A DNA stretch of 64,000 bases from Geodermatophilaceae bacterium NBWT11 (GTDB taxonomy: Bacteria; Actinomycetota; Actinomycetes; Mycobacteriales; Geodermatophilaceae). This document shows positions 31,436-40,479 of the stretch, in pieces. The notes beneath the pieces are model-generated. The model worked only from the letters and a program-made list of their open reading frames with translations, was not told the origin of the DNA and searched no databases. The position numbers were made by a program, and so were the translations under genes. Numbering within the stretch: position 1 is the stretch's first letter; each line of letters opens with the position of its first letter. Location: positions 1,860,001 to 1,924,000 of the forward strand of contig CP043652.1 of assembly GCA_014218215.1 (NCBI GenBank), in the 5' to 3' direction.

Positions 31436-31960
31436 GTGGCCACGTCGACCGTGTTGCGTCCCCTCACCCGCCGCCGTGAGGACGTCGACCCGCACCGCGC
31501 GGAGAGCAGGGTGGCCGCCTACGTCTACGGCAACGTGCTGGTGCTGGCCGCCGTCGTCGGCACCTCCCCGGCGACGGTGGACTCCGGGACCGCCGCGGTG
31601 CTCGTCGTGGGCACCGTGCTGTCCACCTACGTGGCGCACGTACTGGCGCACTCGATCGGTGCGCTGTTCACCGGGGGCGACCGGCGCCGGGTCGCCCAGG
31701 CGCTGCGGGACGCGACCCCGATCCTGAGCTCGGGCGTGCTCCCGGCCGCGCTGCTGCTGGGCACCGCGCTCGGCTGGCCGTCGGAGCTGGTCGGGCAGTC
31801 GCTGGCCTCGGCCGTCGGTGTCGTCCGGATCGCCGGGGTGGGCCTGGTCTACCGGCGGCTGCAGGCCGACGTCCCGCTGGGCCGCGCGGTGCTCGTCGGG
31901 GTCACGGCCTCCGCGGTCGCCCTGCTCGCCGTCGTCCTCAAGCTGACCCTGACCCACTGA
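31436..31960 (+). CDS. Small integral membrane protein
   Basis: 174 residues, GTG start. Four hydrophobic stretches: NVLVLAAVVGTSPATV, GTAAVLVVGTVLSTYVAHVLAHSIGALF, GVLPAALLLGTALGW and VLVGVTASAVALLAVVLKLTL. A His pair in YVAHVLAH lies in one helix. No family recognised. Divergent from the MFS gene; followed by moaA after 127 bases. Confidence 0.75.
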   Translation: MATSTVLRPLTRRREDVDPHRAESRVAAYVYGNVLVLAAVVGTSPATVDSGTAAVLVVGTVLSTYVAHVLAHSIGALFTGGDRRRVAQALRDATPILSSGVLPAALLLGTALGWPSELVGQSLASAVGVVRIAGVGLVYRRLQADVPLGRAVLVGVTASAVALLAVVLKLTLTH

Positions 31961-32087
31961 GGGTGCAACCCTGCGCAACCCGCCGGTGCGGCTCCCCGGT
32001 GCCGGCACGTCCGCACCTGCGGAACCCGTGGTGACGGCGCCCACAGTGCCCGGTGCAGGTGACGGAGGCCGCTCTACAGTCGGGCGG

Positions 32088-33149
32088 GTGACGACGCCGA
32101 GCCCGCTGCCCGACCCCCAGGTCCGCGTGCCCGACCCGGTGCTCGGCGCCCCCGGAACCGGCGGTCTGGTCGACCGGCACGGCCGGACGGCGACCGACCT
32201 GCGGGTCTCCCTCACCGACCGCTGCAACCTGCGCTGCAGCTACTGCATGCCCCCCGAGGGCCTGGACTGGCTGCCCAAGGTCGAGCAGCTCACCGACGAC
32301 GAGGTCGTCCGGCTGGTGCGGATCGGCGTGGAGCACCTGGGCATCGAGGAGGTCCGGTTCACCGGCGGCGAGCCGCTGCTGCGCCCGGGTCTGCCCGGCA
32401 TCGTCGCGGCCACCACCGCGCTGCTCCCCCGCCCCGAGGTCAGCCTGACCACCAACGCCGTCGGGCTCTCCCGGATGGCACCGGCGCTGGCCGCGGCCGG
32501 TCTCGACCGGCTCAACGTCAGCCTGGACACCCTGGACCGCGCCCGGTTCAAGGAGCTCACCTTCCGCGACCGGCTGCCCGACGTGCTGGCCGGGCTCAAG
32601 GCCGCCAAGGACGCCGGGCTCACCCCGGTCAAGGTCAACACCGTGCTGCTCAAGGGGATCAACGAGGACGACGCCGTCCCCCTGCTGGAGTACTGCCTGG
32701 AGCACGGCTACGAGCTGCGCTTCATCGAGCAGATGCCGCTGGACGCCCACCACGCGTGGACCCGCAGCGAGATGGTGACCGCCGAGGACATCCTGGCCAA
32801 GCTCACCGCCACGCACACGCTGGTGCCCGACGTCCAGGAGCGCGGCGCCGCCCCGGCCGAGCGCTGGCTGGTCGACGGCACCGACCTCACCGTCGGCGTC
32901 ATCGCCTCGGTCACCCGCAGCTTCTGCGGGGCCTGCGACCGCACCCGGCTCACCGCCGACGGCCAGATCCGCAACTGCCTGTTCGCCCGCGAGGAGTCCG
33001 ACCTGCGCACCGCGATGCGGGACGGCGCGACCGACCAGGAGCTGGCCGACCGCTGGCGGATCGCCACCCTCACCAAGCTGCCCGGGCACGGCATCGACGA
33101 CCCGTCCTTCCTGCAGCCCTCCCGGCCGATGTCCGCGATCGGCGGCTGA
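32088..33149 (+). CDS. moaA: GTP 3',8-cyclase MoaA
   Basis: 353 residues from GTG 32088; earlier in-frame codons give a low-complexity extension. The radical-SAM cluster motif is DRCNLRCSYCMPP (CxxxCxxC), the SAM-binding GGE is FTGGEPLLRPG, the second cluster is SFCGACDRTRLTADGQIRNCLF, and the protein ends in the essential GG. MoaA rearranges GTP to 3',8-cyclo-GTP, the first step of molybdenum cofactor synthesis. moaD follows by 1 base. moaC, moaB/mogA and moeA are not in the window. Confidence 0.97.
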   Translation: MTTPSPLPDPQVRVPDPVLGAPGTGGLVDRHGRTATDLRVSLTDRCNLRCSYCMPPEGLDWLPKVEQLTDDEVVRLVRIGVEHLGIEEVRFTGGEPLLRPGLPGIVAATTALLPRPEVSLTTNAVGLSRMAPALAAAGLDRLNVSLDTLDRARFKELTFRDRLPDVLAGLKAAKDAGLTPVKVNTVLLKGINEDDAVPLLEYCLEHGYELRFIEQMPLDAHHAWTRSEMVTAEDILAKLTATHTLVPDVQERGAAPAERWLVDGTDLTVGVIASVTRSFCGACDRTRLTADGQIRNCLFAREESDLRTAMRDGATDQELADRWRIATLTKLPGHGIDDPSFLQPSRPMSAIGG

Positions 33150-33150
33150 G

Positions 33151-33393
33151 ATGGCCGTGACCGTGCGGTACTTCGCCGGGGCCCGCGCCGCGGTCGGCGT
33201 GGACACCGAGACCCGGGACGCCGGCTCCCTCGACGAGCTGGTCGGCCAGATCGTCGACCAGCACGGCGAGAAGCTCGAGCGGGTGCTGACCGCCTGCTCG
33301 TTCCTCGTGGATGGAACGTCCACGCGGGACCGTGCGTTGAGGCTGGGACCCGGGGCAGTCGTCGACGTGCTGCCCCCCTTCGCCGGAGGCTGA
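33151..33393 (+). CDS. moaD: MoaD, molybdopterin synthase small subunit
   Basis: 80 residues. Ubiquitin-like fold with VTVRYFAGARAAVG start and the C-terminal FAGG whose end Gly is thiocarboxylated to carry sulfur into molybdopterin. Paired with moaA one base upstream, the partner MoaE being encoded at 38246. Confidence 0.92.
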   Translation: MAVTVRYFAGARAAVGVDTETRDAGSLDELVGQIVDQHGEKLERVLTACSFLVDGTSTRDRALRLGPGAVVDVLPPFAGG

Positions 33394-33464
33394 TCCACCC
33401 CGCTCGTGAGCTCGCTGCCTCACCTACCCGAGACACCTGCCCGTCCCCCCGTGGGGAGCCAGCC

Positions 33465-34868
33465 GTGATCGAGTGGCTGCTGGTCCTGGTCGGGATCCTG
33501 CTGATCGCGGCCTGCGCCGCCTTCGTCGCCTTCGAGTTCGCCCTGGTCACCGTCGACCGGTCGACCGTCGAGCGCCGGGCCGCCGACGGCGAGCGCGGGG
33601 CCGACGGCGTGCTGGCCGCCATGCGCACGCTGTCCACCCAGCTCTCCGGCGCCCAGCTCGGCATCACCGTCACCAACCTGGCGATCGGCTTCGTCGCCGA
33701 GCCCTCGATCGCGGCCCTGCTCGCCGGGCCACTGGAGTCGGTCGGGCTCTCCGGTGGGGCCGCCCGCTCGGTGTCGATCACCCTGGCGCTGGTGCTGGCC
33801 ACCGTGCTGACGATGGTGTTCGGCGAACTGGTGCCCAAGAACCTCGCGATCGCCAAGCCCTTCGAGGTGGCCAAGGCCGTCTCGGGCTTCCAGCGCGGCT
33901 TCACCCGGGGCACCTCTCTGGTCATCCGGCTGCTCAACGGCTGGGCCAACGCGATCCTGCGCCGGCTCTTCAAGGTCGAGCCCCAGGAGGAGCTGGCCTC
34001 GGCCCGCTCCCCCGAGGAGCTCACCTCCCTGGTCCGCCGCTCGGGCACCACCGGCACGCTGGGCGCGGAGACCGCCGCCCTGCTCGAGCGCGGACTGGCC
34101 TTCGGCGAGCTGCGGGCCAGCGACGTCGCCACCCGACGGGTGCAGATGTCCTCCGTCCGCGGCGACGACCCGGTCGCCGTCGTGCTGGCCACCGCCCGGG
34201 ACTCCGGGCACTCCCGCTTCCCGGTGCTGTCCGCCGACGGCGTGGACGACGTCATCGGGTTGGTCCACGTGAAACACGCGCTGTCGGTCCCCCGCGACCG
34301 CCGCACCGGGGTGTCCGTGGCCGACGTGATGGTCGAGGCGCTCTTCGTGCCCACCTCCCGCCAGCTCGACGACCTGCTGGTCGACCTCCGGCGGGGCTCG
34401 CTGCAGATGGCCGTGGTGGTCGACGAGTACGGCGGCACCGACGGCGTGGTCACCATCGAGGACCTGGTGGAGGAGCTCGTCGGTGACCTCACCGACGAGC
34501 ACGACGACGACGCCGACGACTCCGACGTCGACGACCGCGGCGACGGCACCTGGTCGGTGTCGGGCCTGCTGCGTCCCGACGAGGTGGCCGCGGCCACCGG
34601 TCTCACCGTCCCCGGCGACCGGCACTACGACACGATCGGCGGGCTCGTGCTCCATCACCTGGGTCGCATCCCCGAGGTCGGCGACCGGGTGGAGGCGCTT
34701 CGCCAGCTCCCGCCCGAGCTCGCCGAGGAGGCCGAGGGCCACCCCGGTGGCGTCTGGGTCGAGGTGACCGTCGTCGACGGCACCCGGGTGGAGCGGGCCG
34801 TGGTCGGCGAGCTCCTCCCCGAGGTCGACGCGGCGAACGACGACGAGCAGAGCGGGGTGCCGGCGTGA
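33465..34868 (+). CDS. CNNM/CorC-type membrane protein 1 (DUF21-CBS-CorC)
   Basis: 467 residues from GTG 33465. DUF21 with about four membrane segments (LLVLVGILLIAACAAFVAFEFALVTVDRSTVERRA; GAQLGITVTNLAIGFVAEPSI; VFGELVPKNLAIAKP), then a CBS pair (RFPVLSADGVDDVIGLVHVKHAL; VVVDEYGGTDGVVTIEDLVEELVGDL) and a C-terminal transporter-associated domain. The acidic stretch with DDDADDSDVDD between CBS and CorC parts is notable. The family exports Mg2+ or Co2+, or is called hemolysin-like; the ion is uncertain. A 4-base overlap links it to the next paralogue. Confidence 0.9.
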   Translation: MIEWLLVLVGILLIAACAAFVAFEFALVTVDRSTVERRAADGERGADGVLAAMRTLSTQLSGAQLGITVTNLAIGFVAEPSIAALLAGPLESVGLSGGAARSVSITLALVLATVLTMVFGELVPKNLAIAKPFEVAKAVSGFQRGFTRGTSLVIRLLNGWANAILRRLFKVEPQEELASARSPEELTSLVRRSGTTGTLGAETAALLERGLAFGELRASDVATRRVQMSSVRGDDPVAVVLATARDSGHSRFPVLSADGVDDVIGLVHVKHALSVPRDRRTGVSVADVMVEALFVPTSRQLDDLLVDLRRGSLQMAVVVDEYGGTDGVVTIEDLVEELVGDLTDEHDDDADDSDVDDRGDGTWSVSGLLRPDEVAAATGLTVPGDRHYDTIGGLVLHHLGRIPEVGDRVEALRQLPPELAEEAEGHPGGVWVEVTVVDGTRVERAVVGELLPEVDAANDDEQSGVPA

Positions 34869-35890
34869 GCGACTGGATCGGCGTGCTCGTCGCCGTCGTG
34901 CTGCTGGGTGCCAACGCGTTCTTCGTCGGCGCGGAGTTCGCGCTGATCTCCGCGCGCCGCTCCTCCATCGAGCCGATGGCCGAGGCCGGCAGCCGCCGGG
35001 CCCGCACCACGCTGCACGCCATGGAGCGGGTGTCGATGATGATGGCCGGCGCGCAGCTGGGCATCACCGTGTGCTCGCTGGGCCTGGGCGCGATCGGCGA
35101 GCCGGCCGTGGCGCACCTGCTCGAGCCGGTCTTCGACGCCGTCGGGGTCCCCGAGGGCGCGGTCTACCCGATCTCCTTCGTGATCGCGCTGACCGTCGTC
35201 GTCGCCCTGCACGTGGTGATCGGCGAGATGGTGCCGAAGAACCTGGCCCTGGCCGGCCCGGACAAGGCCGCGCTGCTGCTGGCCCCGCCGCTGGCCGCCG
35301 TCGTCACCGTGCTCAAGCCGGTGATCTGGACGATGAACGCGCTGGCCAACGCCGTGCTCCGGCTGCTGAAGGTCGACCCCAAGGACGAGGTGACCAGCTC
35401 CTTCACCCGCGACGAGGTCGCCGGGCTGCTGGACGAGTCGCGGGCCGGCGGGCTGCTCGACGCCGCCGATCACGACCTGCTCACCGGGGCGCTGACCCTG
35501 GAGGACCGGGAGACGCGCACCGTGCTCATCCCGCGCGCCGAGCTCACCGTGCTCTCCCCCACCGACGACGCCCTCGCCGTCGAGCGGGTCGCGGCGGTCA
35601 CCGGGTTCTCCCGCTTCCCGGTGGTCACCGACGGCGAGCTGAGCGGCTACGTGCACGTCAAGGACGTGCTGGTCGCCGACGGCGAGCCCGACGTGCAGGT
35701 CGCCGACATCACCCGCCCGCTCCCGCGGGTGGACGCCGCCGCGGACCTGCGGAGCACGCTGCAGACCATGCAGGCCGACCGGGCGCAGCTGGCCGCGGTG
35801 CTCGACGACGGCGTCGTGGTCGGTGTCGTGGCCCTGGAGGACATCCTCGAGGAGCTCGTGGGCGAGATCCGGGACAGTGTGCACAGATGA
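34865..35890 (+). CDS. CNNM/CorC-type membrane protein 2
   Basis: 341 residues, GTGA overlap with the first copy. DUF21 membrane part (VVLLGANAFFVGAEFALISARRSSIEPMA; AQLGITVCSLGLGAIGEPAV; VIGEMVPKNLALAGPDKA) and a CBS pair (LIPRAELTVLSPTDDALAVERVA; VALEDILEELVGEIRDS). The C-terminal CorC domain is absent, so it is shorter than copy 1. The pair of genes, one long and one short, is common in actinobacteria and suggests a heteromer. Confidence 0.9.
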   Translation: MSDWIGVLVAVVLLGANAFFVGAEFALISARRSSIEPMAEAGSRRARTTLHAMERVSMMMAGAQLGITVCSLGLGAIGEPAVAHLLEPVFDAVGVPEGAVYPISFVIALTVVVALHVVIGEMVPKNLALAGPDKAALLLAPPLAAVVTVLKPVIWTMNALANAVLRLLKVDPKDEVTSSFTRDEVAGLLDESRAGGLLDAADHDLLTGALTLEDRETRTVLIPRAELTVLSPTDDALAVERVAAVTGFSRFPVVTDGELSGYVHVKDVLVADGEPDVQVADITRPLPRVDAAADLRSTLQTMQADRAQLAAVLDDGVVVGVVALEDILEELVGEIRDSVHR

Positions 35891-35906
35891 CCAGGGAGGA
35901 ACGGAC

Positions 35907-36116
35907 ATGAGCGTGTTCGACAGGGCGAAGGCCAAGGCCGAGGAGCTGCTGGGCAGGGCGACCGAGGTCTACGGGGAGTCGCACGGCGACGCCGCGGCCG
36001 AGGCGGCCGGCGAGGCCCGTCGACTGGAGGGCGAGGCCGAGGAGGAGGCGTTGGAGGCCCGCGAGGCCGCCGAGCGCCGGCACCCCGACGACGACGGGCT
36101 CGCCGGCGCCCGCTGA
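35907..36116 (+). CDS. Small highly charged helical protein
   Basis: 69 residues, ATG with AGGGAGGA upstream. Mostly Ala, Glu, Arg; forms an amphipathic helix (EAAGEARRLEGEAEEEALEAREAAERR), so a coiled coil is possible. MSVFDRAKAKAEELLGRA recalls CsbD-type stress proteins but is not a clear match. It is 16 bases after the second CNNM gene and may be co-transcribed. Confidence 0.65.
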   Translation: MSVFDRAKAKAEELLGRATEVYGESHGDAAAEAAGEARRLEGEAEEEALEAREAAERRHPDDDGLAGAR

Positions 36117-36240
36117 GCGCCCCCCGGGAGTCGCGCGCGACGCGCCGGTGCCGGGTTGCCGTCCGGGTCGACCGGGCGGGACCCTGGCGCCGGTGCAGCG
36201 TCGCGCCGCCCCCGTGTCCCCCAGCACCGAGGAGCAGGTC

Positions 36241-36558
36241 ATGACCGCACCCGAGGACGTCCAGCACGTCGAGGTCACCGAGGGCGGTCGGCTGCTCGCC
36301 TCCGCCGACGTGGTCGGTGACGAGCACGCCGCCGTCGCCGCTCTGCACGTCGAGGCCGGTCAGCTCCCGGCGGGGACCCGCACCCGGCTGGTCGACGCGG
36401 TGCTCGACGCCCCGACCGTCGCGGGCGCCGAGAAGCTCACGACCGCCGGCCCGGCGGGCGACGCCGAGGTGGCCGACCGGCTGCGGGAGCGGCTGGACGA
36501 CGTCGAGCTGCGCGCCGCCGGCTCCACCACGTTCACCGACGGCACCGTCCCGCACTGA
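36241..36558 (+). CDS. Hypothetical small protein
   Basis: 105 residues from ATG 36241, GAGGAGCAG upstream. One compact alpha/beta domain: RLLASADVVGDEHAAVAALHVEAGQLPAGTRTRLVDAVLD, later DRLRERLDDVELRAAGSTTFTDG. No family recognised. It converges on the SpoIIE-type phosphatase gene (10-base gap). Confidence 0.6.
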   Translation: MTAPEDVQHVEVTEGGRLLASADVVGDEHAAVAALHVEAGQLPAGTRTRLVDAVLDAPTVAGAEKLTTAGPAGDAEVADRLRERLDDVELRAAGSTTFTDGTVPH

Positions 36559-36568
36559 GCGCGGGCGG

Positions 36569-38170
36569 TCAGGCCAGCCGGACGGCGACCAGCGCCACGT
36601 CGTCCTCCGGCCGGCCGTGCACGAGCTGTTCGACGAGCTCGTCGCACAGCTCGGTGAGCGGGCGGGTGGCGAGGGTCCCCACCAGGGTGCGCAGCCGCTC
36701 GAGGCCGGCGTCGAGGTCCTCGCTGCGCCGCTCCACCAGCCCGTCGGTGAACAGCAGCACCGTCGAACCGGGCTCCAGGTCGACGGTGTGCTCGCGGCGG
36801 CCGGTGGTGCTGTCCACGCCGAGCAGCAGGTCGCCGTCCCAGCCACGGGCATCCAGCAGGGTCCCGTCGGGCCGCAGCACCACCGGCTCGAGGTGCCCGG
36901 CGTTCGCCCAGACCAGCCTGGCCGTGCCGTCGGCCGCGGGCGGCTCCAGGCGGGCGACGGCGGCGGTGGCGAGCACCTGCAGGTCCAGCAGGGCCATGGC
37001 CGCGTCCAGCCCGCGCAGCACCTCGGCCGGCCCGGCACCGGAGTAGGCGGCCACCCCGCGGAGCAGCCCGCGCAGCTGGCCCATCGCGGCCGCCGCGGCG
37101 GTGTCGTGGCCGACCACGTCCCCGATCACCAGGGTCATCGCCCCGTCGGGCTGGCGGAAGGCGTCGTACCAGTCACCACCCACCCGGGCGGCCTCGACCG
37201 CCGGGATGTACCGGACGGCGACCTCGGCGTGCTCGGGCTGGACCGGCTGGGTGAGCATGCTGCGCTGCAGCTCCTCGGCCAGCTGGGCCTGCTGCCGGTA
37301 GAGCCGGCCGTTGTCCAGCGCCAGCCCGATCCGGTCGGCGACCTCGCGGGCGGTGGCCAGCTCGTCCCCGACCAGCGGCCGCCCGTGCTCGCACCAGAGC
37401 GTGATGACCCCCAGGGTCCGGCCGCGGCCCAGCAGCGGCAGGTAGACCCCGCTCCCGTCGGCGAGCTGGGCCTGCAGGTCCCGGGCCTCGCCCGGGGGCA
37501 GCGACCCGGCGATCTCGGCGTGGGTGGTGGTGACCGGCTCCTGGGTGCCCAGCGCCCGGATCAGCGGGGTGTCGGCGGGCAGCGCCCCCAGCCGCAGCTG
37601 CACGTACCGGGCGAGCACCCCGCGCAGCCGGGCGTCGGCGTGCCAGCTGCCCACATCGTGCGGGCGGCCGTCGTCCTCGATCACGGTGACCACGGCCCAG
37701 TCGGCCAGGGCCGGCACCAGCAACCGGGGCAGGCGGGCCATCGACTGCACCGGGTCCGGGGAACCGGCGAGCTCGCTGCTGACCCGGGCGAGCACGGCCA
37801 GCCGCTCCTGCGCCCGGCGCCGGTCGCTGACCTCGGTGAAGAACAGGTGCAGCCCCGGTCCGGCGGGGACGGCGCGGACCTCGAACCAGGTCTCCAGCGG
37901 CTCGGGGTACCAGGCCTCGACGGCCTCGCTGACCCCGGTGGCCCGGACCCGCTCGTAGGTCTCGCCGAAGGCGTTGTGCCGGTTGTCCGGGAACACCTCC
38001 CAGTAGTCCCGCCCCAGCAGCTCCTCGCGGGGGCGGCTCACCGCGTGTTCGGCGGCGGCGTTGACCTGGGTGATCGTCCAGTCGGCGTCCAGGGCGAGGA
38101 AGCCCACGGGCATGCCCTCGACGACCTGCTCCGCGCCCTCCACGGTCAGCTGCTCCCTGTCGTCGTCCAC
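36569..38170 (-). CDS. PAS-GAF-PP2C (SpoIIE-type) serine phosphatase
   Basis: About 533 residues from GTG 38170; the frame continues to a TTG at 38209. PAS domain near residues 10-110 (GFLALDADWTITQVNAAAEHA), GAF near 140-290, then a PP2C-type SpoIIE domain (VGGDWYDAFRQPDGAMTLVIGDVVGHDTAAAAAMGQLRGLLRG; VLLFTDGLVERRSEDLDAGLERL) with the metal-binding Asp of GDVVGHD. Such RsbU-like phosphatases dephosphorylate anti-sigma antagonists to release stress sigma factors. No anti-sigma or antagonist gene is adjacent. Confidence 0.9.
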   Translation of the reverse strand: MDDDREQLTVEGAEQVVEGMPVGFLALDADWTITQVNAAAEHAVSRPREELLGRDYWEVFPDNRHNAFGETYERVRATGVSEAVEAWYPEPLETWFEVRAVPAGPGLHLFFTEVSDRRRAQERLAVLARVSSELAGSPDPVQSMARLPRLLVPALADWAVVTVIEDDGRPHDVGSWHADARLRGVLARYVQLRLGALPADTPLIRALGTQEPVTTTHAEIAGSLPPGEARDLQAQLADGSGVYLPLLGRGRTLGVITLWCEHGRPLVGDELATAREVADRIGLALDNGRLYRQQAQLAEELQRSMLTQPVQPEHAEVAVRYIPAVEAARVGGDWYDAFRQPDGAMTLVIGDVVGHDTAAAAAMGQLRGLLRGVAAYSGAGPAEVLRGLDAAMALLDLQVLATAAVARLEPPAADGTARLVWANAGHLEPVVLRPDGTLLDARGWDGDLLLGVDSTTGRREHTVDLEPGSTVLLFTDGLVERRSEDLDAGLERLRTLVGTLATRPLTELCDELVEQLVHGRPEDDVALVAVRLA

Positions 38171-38245
38171 CGGTGCCCCGTTGTGCCACACCGGACCCGT
38201 CCGCGGCAAGCAGCCACCCCCGGTCGTGACCGCGACGTCACCTGC

Positions 38246-38680
38246 TCAGGGGCAGGCCACCCACTCCTCGGCGCCGTCGCCGAACACCTGGCGCTTCCAG
38301 ATCGGCAGCCGGGCCTTGACCTCGTCGACCAGCTCGGCGCAGGCGGTGAACGCCTGACCGCGGTGGCTGGTGGACACCGCGCAGGCCAGCGCGACGTCGC
38401 CGATGCCGAGCAGGCCCACCCGGTGGCTGACGGCGACGCTGTGCACCTCGGGCCGGGCGGCGAACTCCGCGGCGATCTCCTCGATGAGGGCCTGCGCGGT
38501 GGGGTGCCCGACGTACTCGAGCTCCGTGACGGTCTTGCCACCGTCGTGGTCGCGGACCACGCCGGCGAAGGAGACGGTCGCCCCGGCCGCCGGGTGCGCG
38601 ACGGCGTCCTCGTGCGCGGCGACGCTCAGGGGCTCCTCGGAGATCACGGCGATGGCAGGCAGGACCCCAGGCTGGCTCAC
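38246..38680 (-). CDS. moaE: MoaE, molybdopterin synthase large subunit
   Basis: 144 residues. ATVSFAGVVRDHDGGKTVTELEYVGHPTA is the MoaE signature, followed by VAVSHRVGLLGIGDVALACAVSTSHRGQAFTACAELVDEVKARLPIWKRQVF, containing the Lys residues of the MoaD thiocarboxylate site. It joins MoaD (33151) to put both sulfurs onto precursor Z. GTGA overlap with the mobA-like gene upstream. Confidence 0.95.
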   Translation of the reverse strand: MSQPGVLPAIAVISEEPLSVAAHEDAVAHPAAGATVSFAGVVRDHDGGKTVTELEYVGHPTAQALIEEIAAEFAARPEVHSVAVSHRVGLLGIGDVALACAVSTSHRGQAFTACAELVDEVKARLPIWKRQVFGDGAEEWVACP

Positions 38681-39255
38681 GGTTCGACGCTACCCGGCGG
38701 GGTGTCCCAGTCGGTGGGGTCGGCGAGCCCGGTGCAGTCGACCTCGACCACCTCGGCGGCGTGCGCGGCCAGGTAGCTGCGCGCGCCCTCGTCCCCGGTC
38801 GCTGCCTCGGCCACCCCCGCCCAGTGGTCGCGGCCCAGCAGCACCGGGTGCCCCCGGACGCCGTCGTAGGTGGGGACGACGAGCGTCCCCGGGGCGGCGT
38901 GCCCGGCCAGCCGGTGCAGCGCCTCGGCGGTCATGCCGGGGACGTCGACGAGCAGCACCAGGACCGCGTCGATCCCGCTGCCCAGCGCCTGCAGCCCCTG
39001 GATCCCGGTGCGCAGCGAGGACGCCATCCCCGACTCCCAGTCGCGGTTGCCGACCACGGTGGCGCCGTCGAGATCGGCCCGCTGCCACACCTCGAGCATC
39101 GAGGCGCCGAGCACGACGAGCACCGGGTCGCAGGCCGCGCGCGCCGTCCGCACCGCGCGCTCGACGAACAGCGACCCCTCGTGCTCCACGAGCGCCTTGG
39201 GCATCCCGTAGCGACGGCCGCCCCCGGCGGCCAGGACCAGCGCGGCGACGGACAC
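38677..39255 (-). CDS. MobA-like molybdenum cofactor nucleotidyltransferase (NTP-transferase)
   Basis: 192 residues from GTG 39255 (a GTG three codons earlier is possible). The MobA/MocA pattern is VAALVLAAGGGRRYGMPKALVEHEGSLF and VLLVDVPGMTAEAL, with GHPVLLGRDHW later. MobA adds GMP and MocA adds CMP to molybdopterin; aerobic CODH and xanthine dehydrogenases need the cytosine form made by MocA, so the nearby coxDEF-like genes favour MocA. The sequence alone does not decide. The stop overlaps the moaE start. Confidence 0.82.
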   Translation of the reverse strand: MSVAALVLAAGGGRRYGMPKALVEHEGSLFVERAVRTARAACDPVLVVLGASMLEVWQRADLDGATVVGNRDWESGMASSLRTGIQGLQALGSGIDAVLVLLVDVPGMTAEALHRLAGHAAPGTLVVPTYDGVRGHPVLLGRDHWAGVAEAATGDEGARSYLAAHAAEVVEVDCTGLADPTDWDTPPGSVEP

Positions 39256-39268
39256 GACCGCCACCCTC

Positions 39269-39919
39269 TCAGGAGGTGCCGGTCTGCACCTTGCCCACGT
39301 ACTCCTCGAAGGTGATGGTGCCGCCCTCGTCGGCGGTCCGGCCCGCGTCGGGCAGCACGTCCTGCACGACGTCCAGGCGCTTCCACGAGGGCCGCGGCGC
39401 CTGCCCCTCGTCGTCGGGCACGTACTCGCTGGCCCGGACACGCTCGTGCACGTGCACGTAGCGGCCGCAGTTGGGGAAGACCTCGTCCACCGTGGCCCGG
39501 GTGACCAGCGAGGCGCCGGGCCAGCGGGCGAGCAGCTCGTCGTCGGCGCTGACGCTGGCGGTGGCCTGCACGCGCACCCGGTTCGGGGTCTCCAGGTCGA
39601 TGAACAGCAGCCCGATCCGGCCGGTCTCGCTGGCGTTGCCCATCGACAGGAACATGCCGTTGCCGTCGTAGTGCGGGAAGGCCAGCGTGCGCTCGTCGAG
39701 CACGGCCACCACGCCCTGCGGCCCGCCCTTGTAGGAGACCGTCGGGCGGCCCTCGCCGTCGACGGTGGACAGGAAGAAGAAGTCCCGGGAGGCGATGAAC
39801 GCCGCGGACCCCTCGTCGAGGGTGTCGGCGACGATCGCGGCCTCGAGCCGGTCGGCCAGCGGGCGGGACTCGAAGTGGTCCTGCCACTCGCGCTGGGAGT
39901 CGGTGAAGAACGTGGTCAC
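39269..39919 (-). CDS. Pyridoxamine 5'-phosphate oxidase-like flavin-binding protein
   Basis: 216 residues from GTG 39919. A split-barrel FMN-binding fold: AAFIASRDFFFLSTVDGEGRPTVSYKGGPQGVVAVLDERTLAFPHYDGNGMF, then RIGLLFIDLETPNRVRVQATASV and VFPNCGRYVHVHERV. These proteins bind FMN or F420 and act as reductases or in stress defence; the substrate is open. Only 13 bases from the mobA-like gene, on the same strand and upstream of it, so possibly co-transcribed with moaE-mobA. Confidence 0.85.
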   Translation of the reverse strand: MTTFFTDSQREWQDHFESRPLADRLEAAIVADTLDEGSAAFIASRDFFFLSTVDGEGRPTVSYKGGPQGVVAVLDERTLAFPHYDGNGMFLSMGNASETGRIGLLFIDLETPNRVRVQATASVSADDELLARWPGASLVTRATVDEVFPNCGRYVHVHERVRASEYVPDDEGQAPRPSWKRLDVVQDVLPDAGRTADEGGTITFEEYVGKVQTGTS

Positions 39920-40104
39920 GGTGTCTCCTCGTCCCCGGCCGCGACGCTGCGGACCGGTGTCGCCCCACCCTCCCCCGGTCGCCCGTCGCACGCCCCTCGG
40001 GGACCGGGCGTCGGCGGGTCGTGTGTCGGACCCCCGGCGCGGTGGGCAGGGACCCGGTGTCGTGCTCACCGGCCCGGCCCCACCTGCTGCCGACCGGAGT
40101 CCCC

Positions 40105-40479
40105 GTGACCGTCGAACCGACCGAGATCGTCCGCTCCGAGGAACGGCTCACCGTGACCACCGAGGTCGTGCCCTACGCCCGCGCGCGGCTGCGGGTGGAG
40201 ACCACCACCGAGGAGGTGCTGGTGCCGGTGACGATCACCCGCCAGCACGCCCGGGTCGAGTACGTCGACGCGCAGGGCGCCCCGGTCGGCGCGCGGCCTG
40301 TCGAGCAGGCGGGCGACTGGGTGACCCTGCACGTGGACGAGCCGGTGGTCAGCACCCGAGCCGTCCCGGTCGAGCGGGTCCGGCTGGTGACCGGGTGGGT
40401 GGCCGGCACCGCGCAGGTGCAGGCGCAGGTCGCCCACGAGGTCGTCACCGAGGAGCTCGGCCCCGCTCAGCGCGGGTAG
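40105..40479 (+). CDS. DUF2382 (YsnF/AvaK-type) domain protein
   Basis: 124 residues from GTG 40105. Two halves repeat the DUF2382 pattern: IVRSEERLTVTTEVVPYARARLRVETTTEEVLVPVTITRQHARVEY and VTLHVDEPVVSTRAVPVERVRLVTGWV. It is the same domain as the C-terminus of the PRC-barrel protein at 25992, without the PRC part. Stress-linked in other bacteria; activity unknown. The stop region overlaps the end of the modC gene by 13 bases (convergent). Confidence 0.85.
   Translation: MTVEPTEIVRSEERLTVTTEVVPYARARLRVETTTEEVLVPVTITRQHARVEYVDAQGAPVGARPVEQAGDWVTLHVDEPVVSTRAVPVERVRLVTGWVAGTAQVQAQVAHEVVTEELGPAQRG

Noticed and set aside
31961-32087. Possible molybdenum cofactor riboswitch ahead of moaA
   Set aside because: There are GC stems (CACCTGC / GCAGGTG) but I could not find the conserved Moco-aptamer core; too weak to call.
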